Below, in pieces: positions 17,718-26,429 of a stretch of DNA of 64,000 bases; the stretch's first letter is position 1, and each line of letters starts with the position of its first letter. The DNA lies in assembly GCA_964497585.1 (NCBI GenBank), contig CAZCDS010000004.1, positions 62,001-126,000 on the forward strand, given 5' to 3'. The position numbers and the translations under genes were made by a program. This DNA is from CAZCDS01 sp964497585 (GTDB taxonomy: Bacteria > Desulfobacterota > Desulfomonilia > Desulfomonilales > Desulfomonilaceae). The notes beneath the pieces were generated by a model that saw only the letters and a list, made by a program, of their open reading frames with translations, was not told the DNA's origin and did not search any database.

Positions 17718-18962
17718 ATGGAATCACCGGCAGTGAAACGTGGTCGCGCAACACGCTTGAATGTGGTTAGGGGAAGAGGTCCATCCTTCCAGTTCATTGT
17801 CGACCGGGTACGCACATACCAGCCCGAGGCCGACCTCGATCTGATCCGGGAAGCATGCCGGTTCTCGGCTGAAGTCCACCGGGGGCAGACCCGGCTGTCG
17901 GGAAAACCTTTCATCGTACACCCTCTGAACGTCTCGTTCCTCCTCGCCAAGATGAATATGGATGCGCCCAGTATTGCGGCCGGCGCGCTTCACGACTCGC
18001 TAGAGAAGACATCAATCTCCCGCAGGGATATTGCCGACCGCTTTGGATCCGATGTGGCCGGACTCGTAGAAGGTGTGAGCTGCTTTCCACTACCCGGCGA
18101 ACTGAGTAAGCAGGAACGGCGTGCGCGAGGTTTTCGGAAAATGATTCTCGCGGCCATGGCAGATGTGCGGGTGCTTCCGATCAAGCTTGCCGATCGGCTG
18201 CACAATATGCGAACGCTCGCAGCAATGCCCCGCCAAGCACAGCTCAGGATTGCATCGGAGACCATGGAACTGTACGCTCCATTGGCGGACAGGCTTGGCA
18301 TCTCGTGGATCAGCCAAGAATTGGAGGACCTCGCATTCAAGTATCTGCAGCCGAAACAATACGAGGCGCTTAGAGTGATGCGCTCGCGCGCGAGGAGTCA
18401 GACGGGCACACTGGAAGGCCATGTGAACCACGCGCTCAAGATCGGACTGGCAGGAGCGGGCATCAAAGCCGTAATTAAGCCGGAAAACAGGAGCATCCTC
18501 GGGCTCCACAGGAAGATGGCCGCGGAAGGCATTGCCGGGCGATGGATTGACGTGCATGTGGCACTGCGGGTTTTGGTATCGGAAGAGTCGCACTGTTACG
18601 CCGCGCTCGCCATTATCGGCAGATCATGGGAAATCGACGCGGGGAGTTTCCGGGATTTCATCGCCCACCCGAAGTCCAACGGACATCAGTCCCTCGAGGT
18701 GACGATCGTGGAGCCGAGTCGAGGCGCGCGGATCGATCTTCGGATCAGAACACACCAAATGCAACGCTTCGCCGAACGAGGGATCTTCTCTCACTGGTCG
18801 CCGGCCCGACCTCCCTGGCAGGCCAACGAGTATGTGGACATTGTTGCTCTTATACGTTGCCCGGACGCTTCACCCAAAGGCTCTGCAGATCCCCAGAGAG
18901 CCACTGCTCAGCAGACGCGCATGTCATACCACGAGGTCCCGCACTACTGGTCGCCAGCATAG
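17718..18962 (+). CDS. Divergent RelA/SpoT homologue without TGS and ACT domains
   Basis: The ATG at 17718 follows a G-rich ribosome-binding site (17701-17709). The 414-residue protein has an HD hydrolase domain (FIVHPLNVSFLLAK, GALHDSLEKT, KLADRLHNMRTL) and a synthetase-like domain (DVHVALRVLV, FRDFIAHPKSNGHQSLEV, IDLRIRTHQMQRFAERGIFSHW). It stops soon after, lacking the regulatory TGS and ACT domains of RelA, SpoT and Rel. Key residues deviate: the ED of the HD domain is EK, the RxK of the ATP loop is replaced (KPENRSILG), QSLHT is QSLEV and EVQIRT is DLRIRT. It is therefore probably a paralogue with altered or lost synthetase activity; alarmone hydrolysis may remain. It starts 249 bases after the CHAT gene. 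Confidence 0.85.
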   Translation: MESPAVKRGRATRLNVVRGRGPSFQFIVDRVRTYQPEADLDLIREACRFSAEVHRGQTRLSGKPFIVHPLNVSFLLAKMNMDAPSIAAGALHDSLEKTSISRRDIADRFGSDVAGLVEGVSCFPLPGELSKQERRARGFRKMILAAMADVRVLPIKLADRLHNMRTLAAMPRQAQLRIASETMELYAPLADRLGISWISQELEDLAFKYLQPKQYEALRVMRSRARSQTGTLEGHVNHALKIGLAGAGIKAVIKPENRSILGLHRKMAAEGIAGRWIDVHVALRVLVSEESHCYAALAIIGRSWEIDAGSFRDFIAHPKSNGHQSLEVTIVEPSRGARIDLRIRTHQMQRFAERGIFSHWSPARPPWQANEYVDIVALIRCPDASPKGSADPQRATAQQTRMSYHEVPHYWSPA

Positions 18963-19037
18963 ATGCGGGCCTCATGAGAGTTGGTCATCCAAAAGGCAAG
19001 CTCCCGCTCATCAAACACCCACTCAGGTGATTTCCTC

Positions 19038-19073
19038 ACCCCAGGCTTCTCCACGAAGGGGAGCGGGGTTTTC
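19038..19073 (+). terminator. Probable Rho-independent terminator
   Basis: Pairing of ACCCC with GGGGT and of CTCC with GGAG forms a G/C-rich stem ending in TTTTCT. It lies 76 bases after the Rel-like gene and before the next gene. Confidence 0.5.
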
Positions 19074-19208
19074 TATTGGATCGTGCCAGTCAACATGGGC
19101 GTCGGCATGGGTTGCGGTGACCCTGGACATCGGGTAGAGTCGTGCAAGGAAACAGTGTGACGGGATCCGGCCTTTGCCGGACTCCCTCTATCGTAAAAAT
19201 CGCGGGGG

Positions 19209-19601
19209 ATGTCAGAAGGGATGAGCACGCGATCCCGGATACTCGATTTGAAGAAGAAGGGTTACGGGCAGGCAAGGATTGCCAGCGAACTGGGAGTGTC
19301 GAGACAGTGGGTCAGTCAGGTTCTTCGTGAGAGTAAGGGGGCGAGCCAGCCGGAACGCCTTCCCGGGCCACGCCGCCGGCCAGCCGTGAAGAAGAGACGG
19401 GAGTGGTTTATGGATCGAGAAACGATGCTCAGAGCCATCCAACTCCTCGTCACTCGGAGCGACTGGTCGTGGCACGAAGCTGATCGCGAATTCGAAGCTC
19501 ATAAGCTGGACGTGAGAGGGGACTGGGTATACAAGGTCCTGCGTCGCGCGGGGTTTGTGTACGATAGAGAGACGAGGAGGTGGGTACGCACGGAGAGGTG
19601 A
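19209..19601 (+). CDS. Small helix-turn-helix DNA-binding protein
   Basis: The 130-residue basic protein starts with a clear helix-turn-helix (STRSRILDLKKKGYGQARIASELGVSRQWVSQVLRES). A proline-rich basic linker (PERLPGPRRRPAVKKRREW) is followed by a second helical unit (AIQLLVTRSDWSWHEADREFEAHKLDVRGDWVYKVLRRAGFVYDRETRRWVRT). This two-HTH layout resembles the DNA-binding half of transposases such as the homeodomain-like DDE families, but no catalytic domain follows. It may be a domesticated transposase fragment or a small regulator. ATG codons at 19209 and 19221 are both possible, and neither has ideal ribosome-binding spacing. It stands alone, between the Rel-like gene and an unknown protein. 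Confidence 0.55.
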   Translation: MSEGMSTRSRILDLKKKGYGQARIASELGVSRQWVSQVLRESKGASQPERLPGPRRRPAVKKRREWFMDRETMLRAIQLLVTRSDWSWHEADREFEAHKLDVRGDWVYKVLRRAGFVYDRETRRWVRTER

Positions 19602-19832
19602 GATGCATCCCGGTCATGGGAGTCGGCGTGAACGACTCTGACTGTTGGCCAACCCCAGGGGCCTATCCTCAATGAATGCACATCTCTTCTCCCCCTCGGT
19701 CGAATCTCTTGCGCCTCCTCAATCGAAGGCGGCACGCAAAACCGCCCACAGCTGTGTGTGGCCGAAAGACCCCAACCACGAGAAAATGGCCGGCTGCCTT
19801 GTGGCAAAGGCGAAACCTCCAAGGAGGGTACC

Positions 19833-20660
19833 ATGGAACTGGGCATGTGTGACACCTTGTTGATGGATGGAATCTGCGTTGCGCAGGTCTTGGTAAAGGC
19901 CCCTCCCAAACGTGTTGCCGAATGTTTTGGCACGCCCGTCATGCTTTTCCGTAACGGTGAAATGCACGCAACAGGGAAGCCGCGCAACGTCCGGGTCTAC
20001 GCGGGCAAGCCTACGGTTTCTGACTGGACTGTCGTGGAACTCACGGCCACAGTGACCATGGCCGGGATGGATGAATCGATTGCGACCGAGCTTGTTTCCG
20101 CGTCGGAAGACCAGTTTGAAGCAATGATGAAATCCCTCATGGACAAGAGAAACGACTATCTTGAACCAATGTTCCTTCAGGCTGCGGCAGCACTGAGAGG
20201 AGAGATTCCTCAGGTGCACCCCACCCGTGAGACGCCGGTCACGACCGCGGGCACGCTCAGCGGCCGGCTGAAGGTTCCTGCCATTGCCCTGTGGGGGAGC
20301 GATGAGTGGCCGGGGCTGGGGGGCGGATGCCTGTTCACTGCCTTCGGGGCGGTTGAACAGGCCTATAGTATGTTCTCGGCTGAAGAGATCTCGCTGTGCC
20401 GGGAATCTCGTAAGAAATTCCCGGATCCATCCTATGAGGAAAATCGTCCGAGCTTCGACGAACCGGGCCGATACGACCAATCATATTCTTTCTCTTCAGG
20501 AACAGGCATGACGGTAGTTCCAGGGGGAGTCATCCAAGCACTGGACGACCTGTTACTCAATGTTGGAGCGGCTCAGCCCATTGAAGTGCTTGAATACTGC
20601 GATGACCCTGAGTGGTACGCAGAGGACTATGACGAAGTTTGGTGCGCGGTAGACGCATAA
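19833..20660 (+). CDS. Hypothetical protein, no family recognised
   Basis: The start is well supported: AAGGAGGG lies three bases upstream of the ATG at 19833. The 275-residue product appears soluble and acidic. The N-terminal part (CDTLLMDGICVAQVLVKAPPKRVAECFGTPVMLFRNGEMHATGKPRNVRVYAGKPTVSDWTVVELTATV) looks beta-rich. The C-terminal part is very acidic and aromatic (ALWGSDEWPGLGGGCLF; EYCDDPEWYAEDYDEVWCAVDA). No signal peptide, membrane helix or nucleotide-binding motif is visible. It is flanked by non-coding DNA, downstream of the helix-turn-helix gene and convergent with lptE. I do not recognise it and propose no function. Confidence 0.75.
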   Translation: MELGMCDTLLMDGICVAQVLVKAPPKRVAECFGTPVMLFRNGEMHATGKPRNVRVYAGKPTVSDWTVVELTATVTMAGMDESIATELVSASEDQFEAMMKSLMDKRNDYLEPMFLQAAAALRGEIPQVHPTRETPVTTAGTLSGRLKVPAIALWGSDEWPGLGGGCLFTAFGAVEQAYSMFSAEEISLCRESRKKFPDPSYEENRPSFDEPGRYDQSYSFSSGTGMTVVPGGVIQALDDLLLNVGAAQPIEVLEYCDDPEWYAEDYDEVWCAVDA

Positions 20661-20747
20661 TGAGAGACCATGTGCCGGAGTGAGCGTCGGCCAGGTCAAC
20701 AAGAGCACCTACGTGTCCGATCCTGGCTCATGAACGGCCAACCGGGA

Positions 20748-21254
20748 TCAAAATACTTCGTAGAGTGACCTGTGGATTCGGACGATGATGTCCTGGATCA
20801 TGCGTGATATAGCACGGCGTCGATTGCTGAGCGTCTCCGTGATGGAGTCGGTGACAAGGTAGCTGTACGAGGCCGCGAAGTTCCTTTTCCAGAGGACTTT
20901 CTTCTTTGCCGTCTGCACGAGGTTGCAGAGGACCCTGAGGGTTCCTATTCTGGTCAGCTCTTTGCCGTCCGCCTTGTAGGTTGCGGGAGTATCCCTGTAC
21001 GTTGCGATCACGGTGTTGAGGATCACATCGCCGTCGCTTCTCACCGGTTTGAGCCTTTGGCCGAGAGCAAATTCTCCCCGCAGGTCATTCGTCAGTTCGG
21101 TTTCGATCCCCGTGACGGTTGTGTTGTTCGTGGCGCTCCGGATGACAATCGTCTGCACGTCCGGGGGAAAGGGCGTTTCTCCGTGGCCGCCGGAGAAGCG
21201 GTATCCGCAACTGGCGACAAGCAAGACGCCCGTGATGACGAGGATTCGTCTCAT
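20748..21254 (-). CDS. lptE: LPS-assembly lipoprotein LptE
   Basis: The ATG at 21254 gives a 168-residue lipoprotein with signal RRILVITGVLLVASCGYRF: the lipobox LVAS-C is followed by the G-Y-x-F characteristic of LptE. LptE plugs the LptD barrel and helps insert lipopolysaccharide into the outer membrane. The rest has the expected alpha/beta pattern (VQTIVIRSATNNTTVTGIETELTNDLRGEFA; GTLRVLCNLVQTAKKKVLWKRNFAASYSYLV; a C-terminal AISRMIQDIIVRIHRSLYEVF helix). It lies 76 bases downstream of leuS on the same strand, an arrangement conserved in many proteobacteria. Maturation requires Lgt, also encoded in this window. Confidence 0.88.
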   Translation of the reverse strand: MRRILVITGVLLVASCGYRFSGGHGETPFPPDVQTIVIRSATNNTTVTGIETELTNDLRGEFALGQRLKPVRSDGDVILNTVIATYRDTPATYKADGKELTRIGTLRVLCNLVQTAKKKVLWKRNFAASYSYLVTDSITETLSNRRRAISRMIQDIIVRIHRSLYEVF

Positions 21255-21330
21255 ACAACGGGAAGCCTCGCTGCGACAGGAGCAGTCTCCCCTCTGCCTC
21301 CAGAAGTCAAAGGAACTCCGGAGGCTTCCC

Positions 21331-23808
21331 TCAATTGGCCACCACATTGACGAGCTTTCCGGGAACCAGAATCACTTTGCGAACCGTTTTGCCCTCGATG
21401 AATCTCTTCACGTTAGGTGCGGCCAGAGCCGCTTCCTTGATCTCCTCTTCGGGTGCATCGGCCGGGACCGTGACCTCGGCCCGCTTCTTGCCGTTCACTT
21501 GGACGACGATCAGAATTTCGTCTTCAACGAGCATCTCGGGGTCGTACGAAGGCCAGGTGAGCCTCGTCATACACGGCTCTCCTCCCAGCACTTCCCAAAG
21601 CTCTTCGCACACGTGGGGAACGAAGGGCGACAGCAGTACGACCACGGTACGGAGCGCCTCGACAACGGCCCTTGCCACATCGGGTGATGCTTCGACCTCT
21701 TCCTCGGTTACCCGCTGCAGTTTGTTGGTCATCTCCATTACAGCCGCCACCGCGGTGTTGAAATGGAATCGACCTTCGATATCCTCGGTCACCTTCTTGA
21801 TCGTTTTGTGCGTCAACCTCTTCAGGGACCGGGCGCGCTCGCTCTCCTTACCTTCATGGGAATACTTCGTCAGATCCTTGAATTGATAAACCAGATTCCA
21901 GACGCGGTTGAGAAACCGATATGACCCGTCAACGCCCTCGGACGTCCAGTCCAGATCGCGCTCGGGAGGGGCGGCAAAGAGGCAAAAGAGCCGTACCGTG
22001 TCCGCGCCGTACTTATTGACCAGCTCCTCCGGGTCGACCACATTGCCCTTGGATTTGGACATCTTCGCGCCATCCTTGATGACCATCCCCTGGGTGAGCA
22101 GCCTGGTGAAGGGCTCGTCGCTCGACTTCAGGCCGATGTCTCGCAGGACCTTGGTGAAGAATCGCGAGTAGAGCAGGTGGAGAATCGCATGCTCAATGCC
22201 TCCGATATATTGATCCACAGGCAGCCAGTACGCGACCACCTCCATATCGATCATCCCTTTGTCGAATCGAGGGCACGCGTACCGGTCGAAGTACCAGGAA
22301 GATTCGACAAAGGTGTCCATTGTGTCCGTTTCTCTCTTCGCGGGCTTGCCGCAGGTGGGACAGTCGACGTTTACCCACCAGTCGAGTTCGGGCAGGGGCG
22401 AGCGGCCACTCTCGGGGAAGTCGATCTCAGTGGGCAGCACCACCGGAAGGTCTTTGTCGGGAACGGGAAGGGCACCGCAGTCGGGACAATGGATTATGGG
22501 TATGGGAGCACCCCAATAGCGCTGCCGCGATATCCCCCAATCGCGGATCCGGTAGTTGACGGTCGCTCCACCCTTACCCATATCGGTGAGCTTGTTTGAG
22601 ATCGCCTCCATCGCTTTGACGTTATCCATACCGTCAAACTCGCCCGAGTTGGCGAGGGTGCCCTCATCCACGTACGCCTCGCTCATGGTCGTGGGATCGA
22701 GTTTCTCCCCGTCGGGTTGGATGACGACGATGATGTCCAGTCCGTACTTCTTTGCAAAGTCGAAATCCCGTTGGTCATGCGCGGGAACTGCCATGACCGC
22801 GCCCGTGCCGTATTCGAAGAGCACGAAGTTGGCCACATAGATCGGCATCCTCCGGCCGGTTAAGGGATTGACACAGTAGGAACCGGTGAAGGCGCCTTCC
22901 TTTTCAGAGTCTTCTCCGATGCGGGCCTCCCAATCCTGGGTGAGGACCCTGTTGATGAAGGTCTTGACTTGTTCTTCCTGCGGGGTGCCCTTTGAAAGGG
23001 CCAGGCACAGGGGATGCTCGGGCGCGAGGCTCATGAAGGTGGCCCCGTAGAGCGTGTCCGGCCGGGTGGTAAAGACTTCGATCGGGTCACCTCCATTCTC
23101 CCGGTCGAACAGGATGCGAGCGCCTTCGCTGCGGCCGATCCAGTTCCTTTGCATGGTGAGGACCTTTTCCGGCCATCCCGGCAGCTTATCGCACCAATCA
23201 AGCAGTTCGCTCGCGTACTCGGTAATCCTGAAGAACCAACCGTCCTGTTCACGCTGAACCACCGGGGTTCCGCACCGCCAGCAGCCTCCCTGTTCCACCT
23301 GCTCGTTTGCGAGCACCGTTTTGCATGGTTCACAGTAGTTGACGATAGATTTCTTGCGGTACACCAGCCCTTTCTCGAGCATCCTGACGAAGAGCCACTG
23401 TTCCCACCGGTAGTATTCGGGGTGGCAGGTCGCGATTTCCCGTTCCCAGTCGTACGAAAAGCCCAGGCGCTGGAGTTGGCGCCGCATCGTATTGATGTTG
23501 TGCATGGTCCACTTGGCCGGATGAGATCGATTCTTAATTGCGGCGTTCTCGGCCGGCATGCCGAACGCGTCCCATCCCATGGGATGGATCACGTTTAAGC
23601 CCTTCATCATCTTGAATCGGGCCACCACGTCGCCGATACAGTAATTGCGGACATGGCCCATATGAAGGCTTCCCGAAGGGTACGGGAACATCTCGAGCAC
23701 GTAGTATTTCTCTTTGGATCGGTCCGGATCCGATTTGTACGGTTTTCCCTTTTGCCAGACACCCTGCCACTTCTTTTCCATGGCTTCAGGGTTGTACTTC
23801 CTGTCCAT
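21331..23808 (-). CDS. leuS: Leucyl-tRNA synthetase
   Basis: LeuS attaches leucine to tRNA-Leu. The ATG at 23808 has GGAGGAG just upstream, and the product starts MDRKYNPEAMEKKWQGVW as usual. The 825-residue length is normal for the bacterial enzyme. The class I HIGH motif appears as PSGSLHMGHVRNY and the KMSKS loop as AKMSKSKGNVVDP. The zinc-binding insert CEPCKTVLANEQVEQGGCWRCG is present, as is the editing domain region (FTTRPDTLYGATFMSLAPEHPL) that removes misactivated norvaline and isoleucine. The C-terminal VVQVNGKKRAEVTVPADAPEEEIKEAAL is the usual tRNA-binding end. It is transcribed with lptE. Confidence 0.97.
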   Translation of the reverse strand: MDRKYNPEAMEKKWQGVWQKGKPYKSDPDRSKEKYYVLEMFPYPSGSLHMGHVRNYCIGDVVARFKMMKGLNVIHPMGWDAFGMPAENAAIKNRSHPAKWTMHNINTMRRQLQRLGFSYDWEREIATCHPEYYRWEQWLFVRMLEKGLVYRKKSIVNYCEPCKTVLANEQVEQGGCWRCGTPVVQREQDGWFFRITEYASELLDWCDKLPGWPEKVLTMQRNWIGRSEGARILFDRENGGDPIEVFTTRPDTLYGATFMSLAPEHPLCLALSKGTPQEEQVKTFINRVLTQDWEARIGEDSEKEGAFTGSYCVNPLTGRRMPIYVANFVLFEYGTGAVMAVPAHDQRDFDFAKKYGLDIIVVIQPDGEKLDPTTMSEAYVDEGTLANSGEFDGMDNVKAMEAISNKLTDMGKGGATVNYRIRDWGISRQRYWGAPIPIIHCPDCGALPVPDKDLPVVLPTEIDFPESGRSPLPELDWWVNVDCPTCGKPAKRETDTMDTFVESSWYFDRYACPRFDKGMIDMEVVAYWLPVDQYIGGIEHAILHLLYSRFFTKVLRDIGLKSSDEPFTRLLTQGMVIKDGAKMSKSKGNVVDPEELVNKYGADTVRLFCLFAAPPERDLDWTSEGVDGSYRFLNRVWNLVYQFKDLTKYSHEGKESERARSLKRLTHKTIKKVTEDIEGRFHFNTAVAAVMEMTNKLQRVTEEEVEASPDVARAVVEALRTVVVLLSPFVPHVCEELWEVLGGEPCMTRLTWPSYDPEMLVEDEILIVVQVNGKKRAEVTVPADAPEEEIKEAALAAPNVKRFIEGKTVRKVILVPGKLVNVVAN

Positions 23809-24122
23809 GTCTCCTCCGTACGGACGCGACGCCCTTGGTCGATCTCTTCTAACACAGCGGCCCGGGCAACTCAACGGCTTTCCTTCTTGACGAGCGGGCC
23901 GGACCAACTTATTGTATATTTTTTGGCGGATTTAGCACCACGCGTTGAGAACCAGGCTAACGGACGCCTCGAACCGGTCTATCGGGATCAAAGCGTAACT
24001 GCGTTCGTGGTGCGGGCATCATGGGTATGAGATAAGATCGGAACCCGACCGATTCAGGATTTCACCGGAACGACCGGGCTCGGGATCGGTTGGGATGTCC
24101 TGTGAAGAAGAGGAAAAAAGGC
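23809..24122. promoter_or_regulatory. Divergent intergenic region between leuS and the sugar dehydrogenase
   Basis: No gene is supported. The region must contain divergent promoters. An A/T-rich patch around 23910-23925 (TTATTGTATATTTTTTG) is the most promoter-like part; no confident -35/-10 pair was found. Confidence 0.3.
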
Positions 24123-25754
24123 ATGAGTGAACCGTATTCTCTGAGCCCGAACGGCGAGAGATTTCCCCTGCCGAGCGACGAAGACTATGTCGCTGAATTT
24201 CAACGGCTGGAGAAACTCGCGGCCCGACACCGGGAGCAGGGACGTGAAATCGTTGTCGTGATGGGACTCGGTTTCGTGGGGGCTGTCATGGCGGCAGTGA
24301 TCGCGGATTCCGTGAATGAGTCCGGAGAGCCCGGTAAGTTCGTGATCGGCATGCAGCGGCCGAGCGTCCGGAGCTTCTGGAAGATTCATCTCATGAATCG
24401 CGGACTCCCTCCGGTAAGATCCGAAGATCCTGAAGTGCCTGCGATTATCCGTCGATGCGTGACCGAAAAAGAGACCCTCACGGCGTCTTTCACCTATGAT
24501 GCGATCAAACTCGCCGACGTGGTCGTTGTGGATATCCAATGCGATTATGTGAAGGAAGCGTTGGCCGACGTACGCAACGGGTATGTAGAAATGGAGGATC
24601 TGGAGAAGGCCCTGGAAATCGTCGGCGAATACATCAAGCCCGAGGCCCTCGTTCTCATCGAGACGACCGTGCCGCCGGGTACGACCGAACAGGTCGCGTA
24701 TCCGTTGATCAAGAAGGCCTTCAGAAAGCGGGGGATAGAAGCCGAACCGGTTCTCGCTCACAGTTACGAGAGAGTCATGCCTGGGGCCGAGTACGTCGCG
24801 TCGGTACGCAGCTTCTGGAGGGTGTGCAGCGGGGTCAATGAGCACTCCCGGGACAGAGTCGTCCAGTTCCTCAGCGAGGTGCTCGACGTGGAGAACTACC
24901 CCCTGAGTATTCTTGACCGACCCATAGAATCCGAGACGGCAAAGATCGTCGAAAACAGCTACAGGGCTACTATCCTGGCTTTCCTCAACGAGTGGAGCCT
25001 CTTCTCGGAACGCAACGGCGTCGACCTGATCAAGGTGATACAGGCCGTCAAGGTTCGACCCACCCACTCGAACCTGATATTCCCCGGTCCGGGCATTGGA
25101 GGTTACTGCCTGCCCAAAGACGGGGCCCTCGGAGTCTGGGCGTATAAGCACCTGATGGGGTTTGAAGACGAGCTGTTCGATATCACCCCGAAAGCCATAG
25201 ACATCAACGATGCCAGAGCGCTCCATGTGGCCGAGTTAACCCGTGATGCGCTGCGCAATATGGGACGGTACATCGCTGCGTCAAAGGTGACGCTGCTCGG
25301 GGCTTCTTATCGACAGGATGTGGGGGACACGAGAAACAGCGGATCGGAATTCATCGTTCGCCGCCTCGTGGAGATGGGAGCTGAGATCTGCGTGTACGAT
25401 CCGTACGTCGATCATTGGTGGGAGTTCGAGGTCCAGGACGAGTATCCGGTCTCTCGAAAAGGGAGAGCACGGTTCTTCCGGAGCCAAAAAAAGCTCAAGG
25501 ACTTCCGCATGGAGGAGGATCTTGACGGAGCGCTCAAAGAATCGGACGTGGTCATATTCGCCGTCCGCCACAAGCACTTCCTCGACCTTCAACCCGACCG
25601 CGTCGTCCACGCGGCCGGGGGGCCTCTCGCCGTGATCGACTGTTTCGGTATCCTCGACGACGACAAGATCCGCCGGTACTTTGAACTCGGATGCGAAGTG
25701 AAGGGCCTGGGCAGAGGTCATATCAACAGGCTCAAGAAGCTCTACAAGAAATAG
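24123..25754 (+). CDS. Nucleotide-sugar dehydrogenase (UDP-glucose/GDP-mannose dehydrogenase family)
   Basis: The enzyme oxidises the C6 alcohol of a nucleotide sugar to a carboxylate in two NAD-dependent steps, supplying uronic acids for surface polysaccharide. The 543-residue protein has the Rossmann motif VVMGLGFVGAVMAAVIA, the conserved IETTVPPGTTEQ and, in the middle domain, the catalytic Cys in GPGIGGYCLPKDG. The C-terminal domain has VTLLGASYRQDVGDTRNSGSEFIVRRL. It is about 100 residues longer than typical WecC or TuaD enzymes, mainly from an extended N-terminus and an insert before the C-terminal domain. The ATG at 24123 is preferred; 24090 is possible. The exact sugar is not deducible. 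Confidence 0.88.
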   Translation: MSEPYSLSPNGERFPLPSDEDYVAEFQRLEKLAARHREQGREIVVVMGLGFVGAVMAAVIADSVNESGEPGKFVIGMQRPSVRSFWKIHLMNRGLPPVRSEDPEVPAIIRRCVTEKETLTASFTYDAIKLADVVVVDIQCDYVKEALADVRNGYVEMEDLEKALEIVGEYIKPEALVLIETTVPPGTTEQVAYPLIKKAFRKRGIEAEPVLAHSYERVMPGAEYVASVRSFWRVCSGVNEHSRDRVVQFLSEVLDVENYPLSILDRPIESETAKIVENSYRATILAFLNEWSLFSERNGVDLIKVIQAVKVRPTHSNLIFPGPGIGGYCLPKDGALGVWAYKHLMGFEDELFDITPKAIDINDARALHVAELTRDALRNMGRYIAASKVTLLGASYRQDVGDTRNSGSEFIVRRLVEMGAEICVYDPYVDHWWEFEVQDEYPVSRKGRARFFRSQKKLKDFRMEEDLDGALKESDVVIFAVRHKHFLDLQPDRVVHAAGGPLAVIDCFGILDDDKIRRYFELGCEVKGLGRGHINRLKKLYKK

Positions 25755-25835
25755 TATTTCCGTTCACGATACTCTGCCGCGGCCGTACTGAGAGAATCCT
25801 CTCCCGTAGGCGAATTTCACACATCGGGTGAAATC

Positions 25836-26429
25836 ATGCCAAGATTATCTGTCAAACGCTGTGAATGGGCAAACAGGACCTCGTTGGAGCAGTCCTATCA
25901 CGACAATGAATGGGGGGTGGCAGTTCACGACGACAGAACCCTATTCGAATTCTTGGTTTTGGAAGGCGCTCAGGCGGGATTGAGTTGGTCCACCATTCTC
26001 AAGAAACGAGAAGGTTATAGAAGCGCTCTTGACAACTTTAACGTCTTGAAAATCAGTCAGTACACCGAGAACGACATTTCCCGATTGCTCGTCGATCCCC
26101 GAATCATTAGAAACAAACTCAAGATTTCCGCGACAATCAATAACGCCAGGGCCTTCCGGCAGGTACAGGACCACTTTGGGAGCTTTGACAATTACATCTG
26201 GCGGTTCGTCAATGGAAGACCTATTCAGAACTCGTGGGAAAAGATGATTGACGTTCCCTCCAGTTCTGCCGAGTCTGAAGCTATGAGCAAAGACTTGCGG
26301 AAACGGGGGTTTAAGTTCGTTGGGACTACCATTTGTTACGCGTTCATGCAAGCCGTCGGCATGGTAAACGATCATCTGGTGGACTGTTTCAGATATGAGG
26401 AAGTCAAGAATCAGATCAACACACGATAG
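25836..26429 (+). CDS. tag: DNA-3-methyladenine glycosylase I
   Basis: Tag excises 3-methyladenine from alkylated DNA, starting base-excision repair. The 197-residue length is typical. Signature regions are CEWANRTSLEQSYHDNEWGVAVHDDRTLFEFLVLEGAQAGLSWSTILKKREGYR at the start and FVGTTICYAFMQAVGMVNDHLVDCF at the end. The Cys near the start, His21, and the His and Cys of NDHLVDC form the expected zinc snap. The coding sequence is visibly poorer in G+C than its neighbours (many AT-ending codons), which suggests recent acquisition. It stands alone, with a GGGTGA ribosome-binding site before the ATG at 25836 and a repeat-bearing gap of about 800 bases after it. Confidence 0.93.
   Translation: MPRLSVKRCEWANRTSLEQSYHDNEWGVAVHDDRTLFEFLVLEGAQAGLSWSTILKKREGYRSALDNFNVLKISQYTENDISRLLVDPRIIRNKLKISATINNARAFRQVQDHFGSFDNYIWRFVNGRPIQNSWEKMIDVPSSSAESEAMSKDLRKRGFKFVGTTICYAFMQAVGMVNDHLVDCFRYEEVKNQINTR

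Noticed and set aside
24054..25226. A 390-codon minus-strand frame opposite the nucleotide-sugar dehydrogenase
   Set aside because: The plus-strand gene has clear catalytic motifs; the antisense translation has none.
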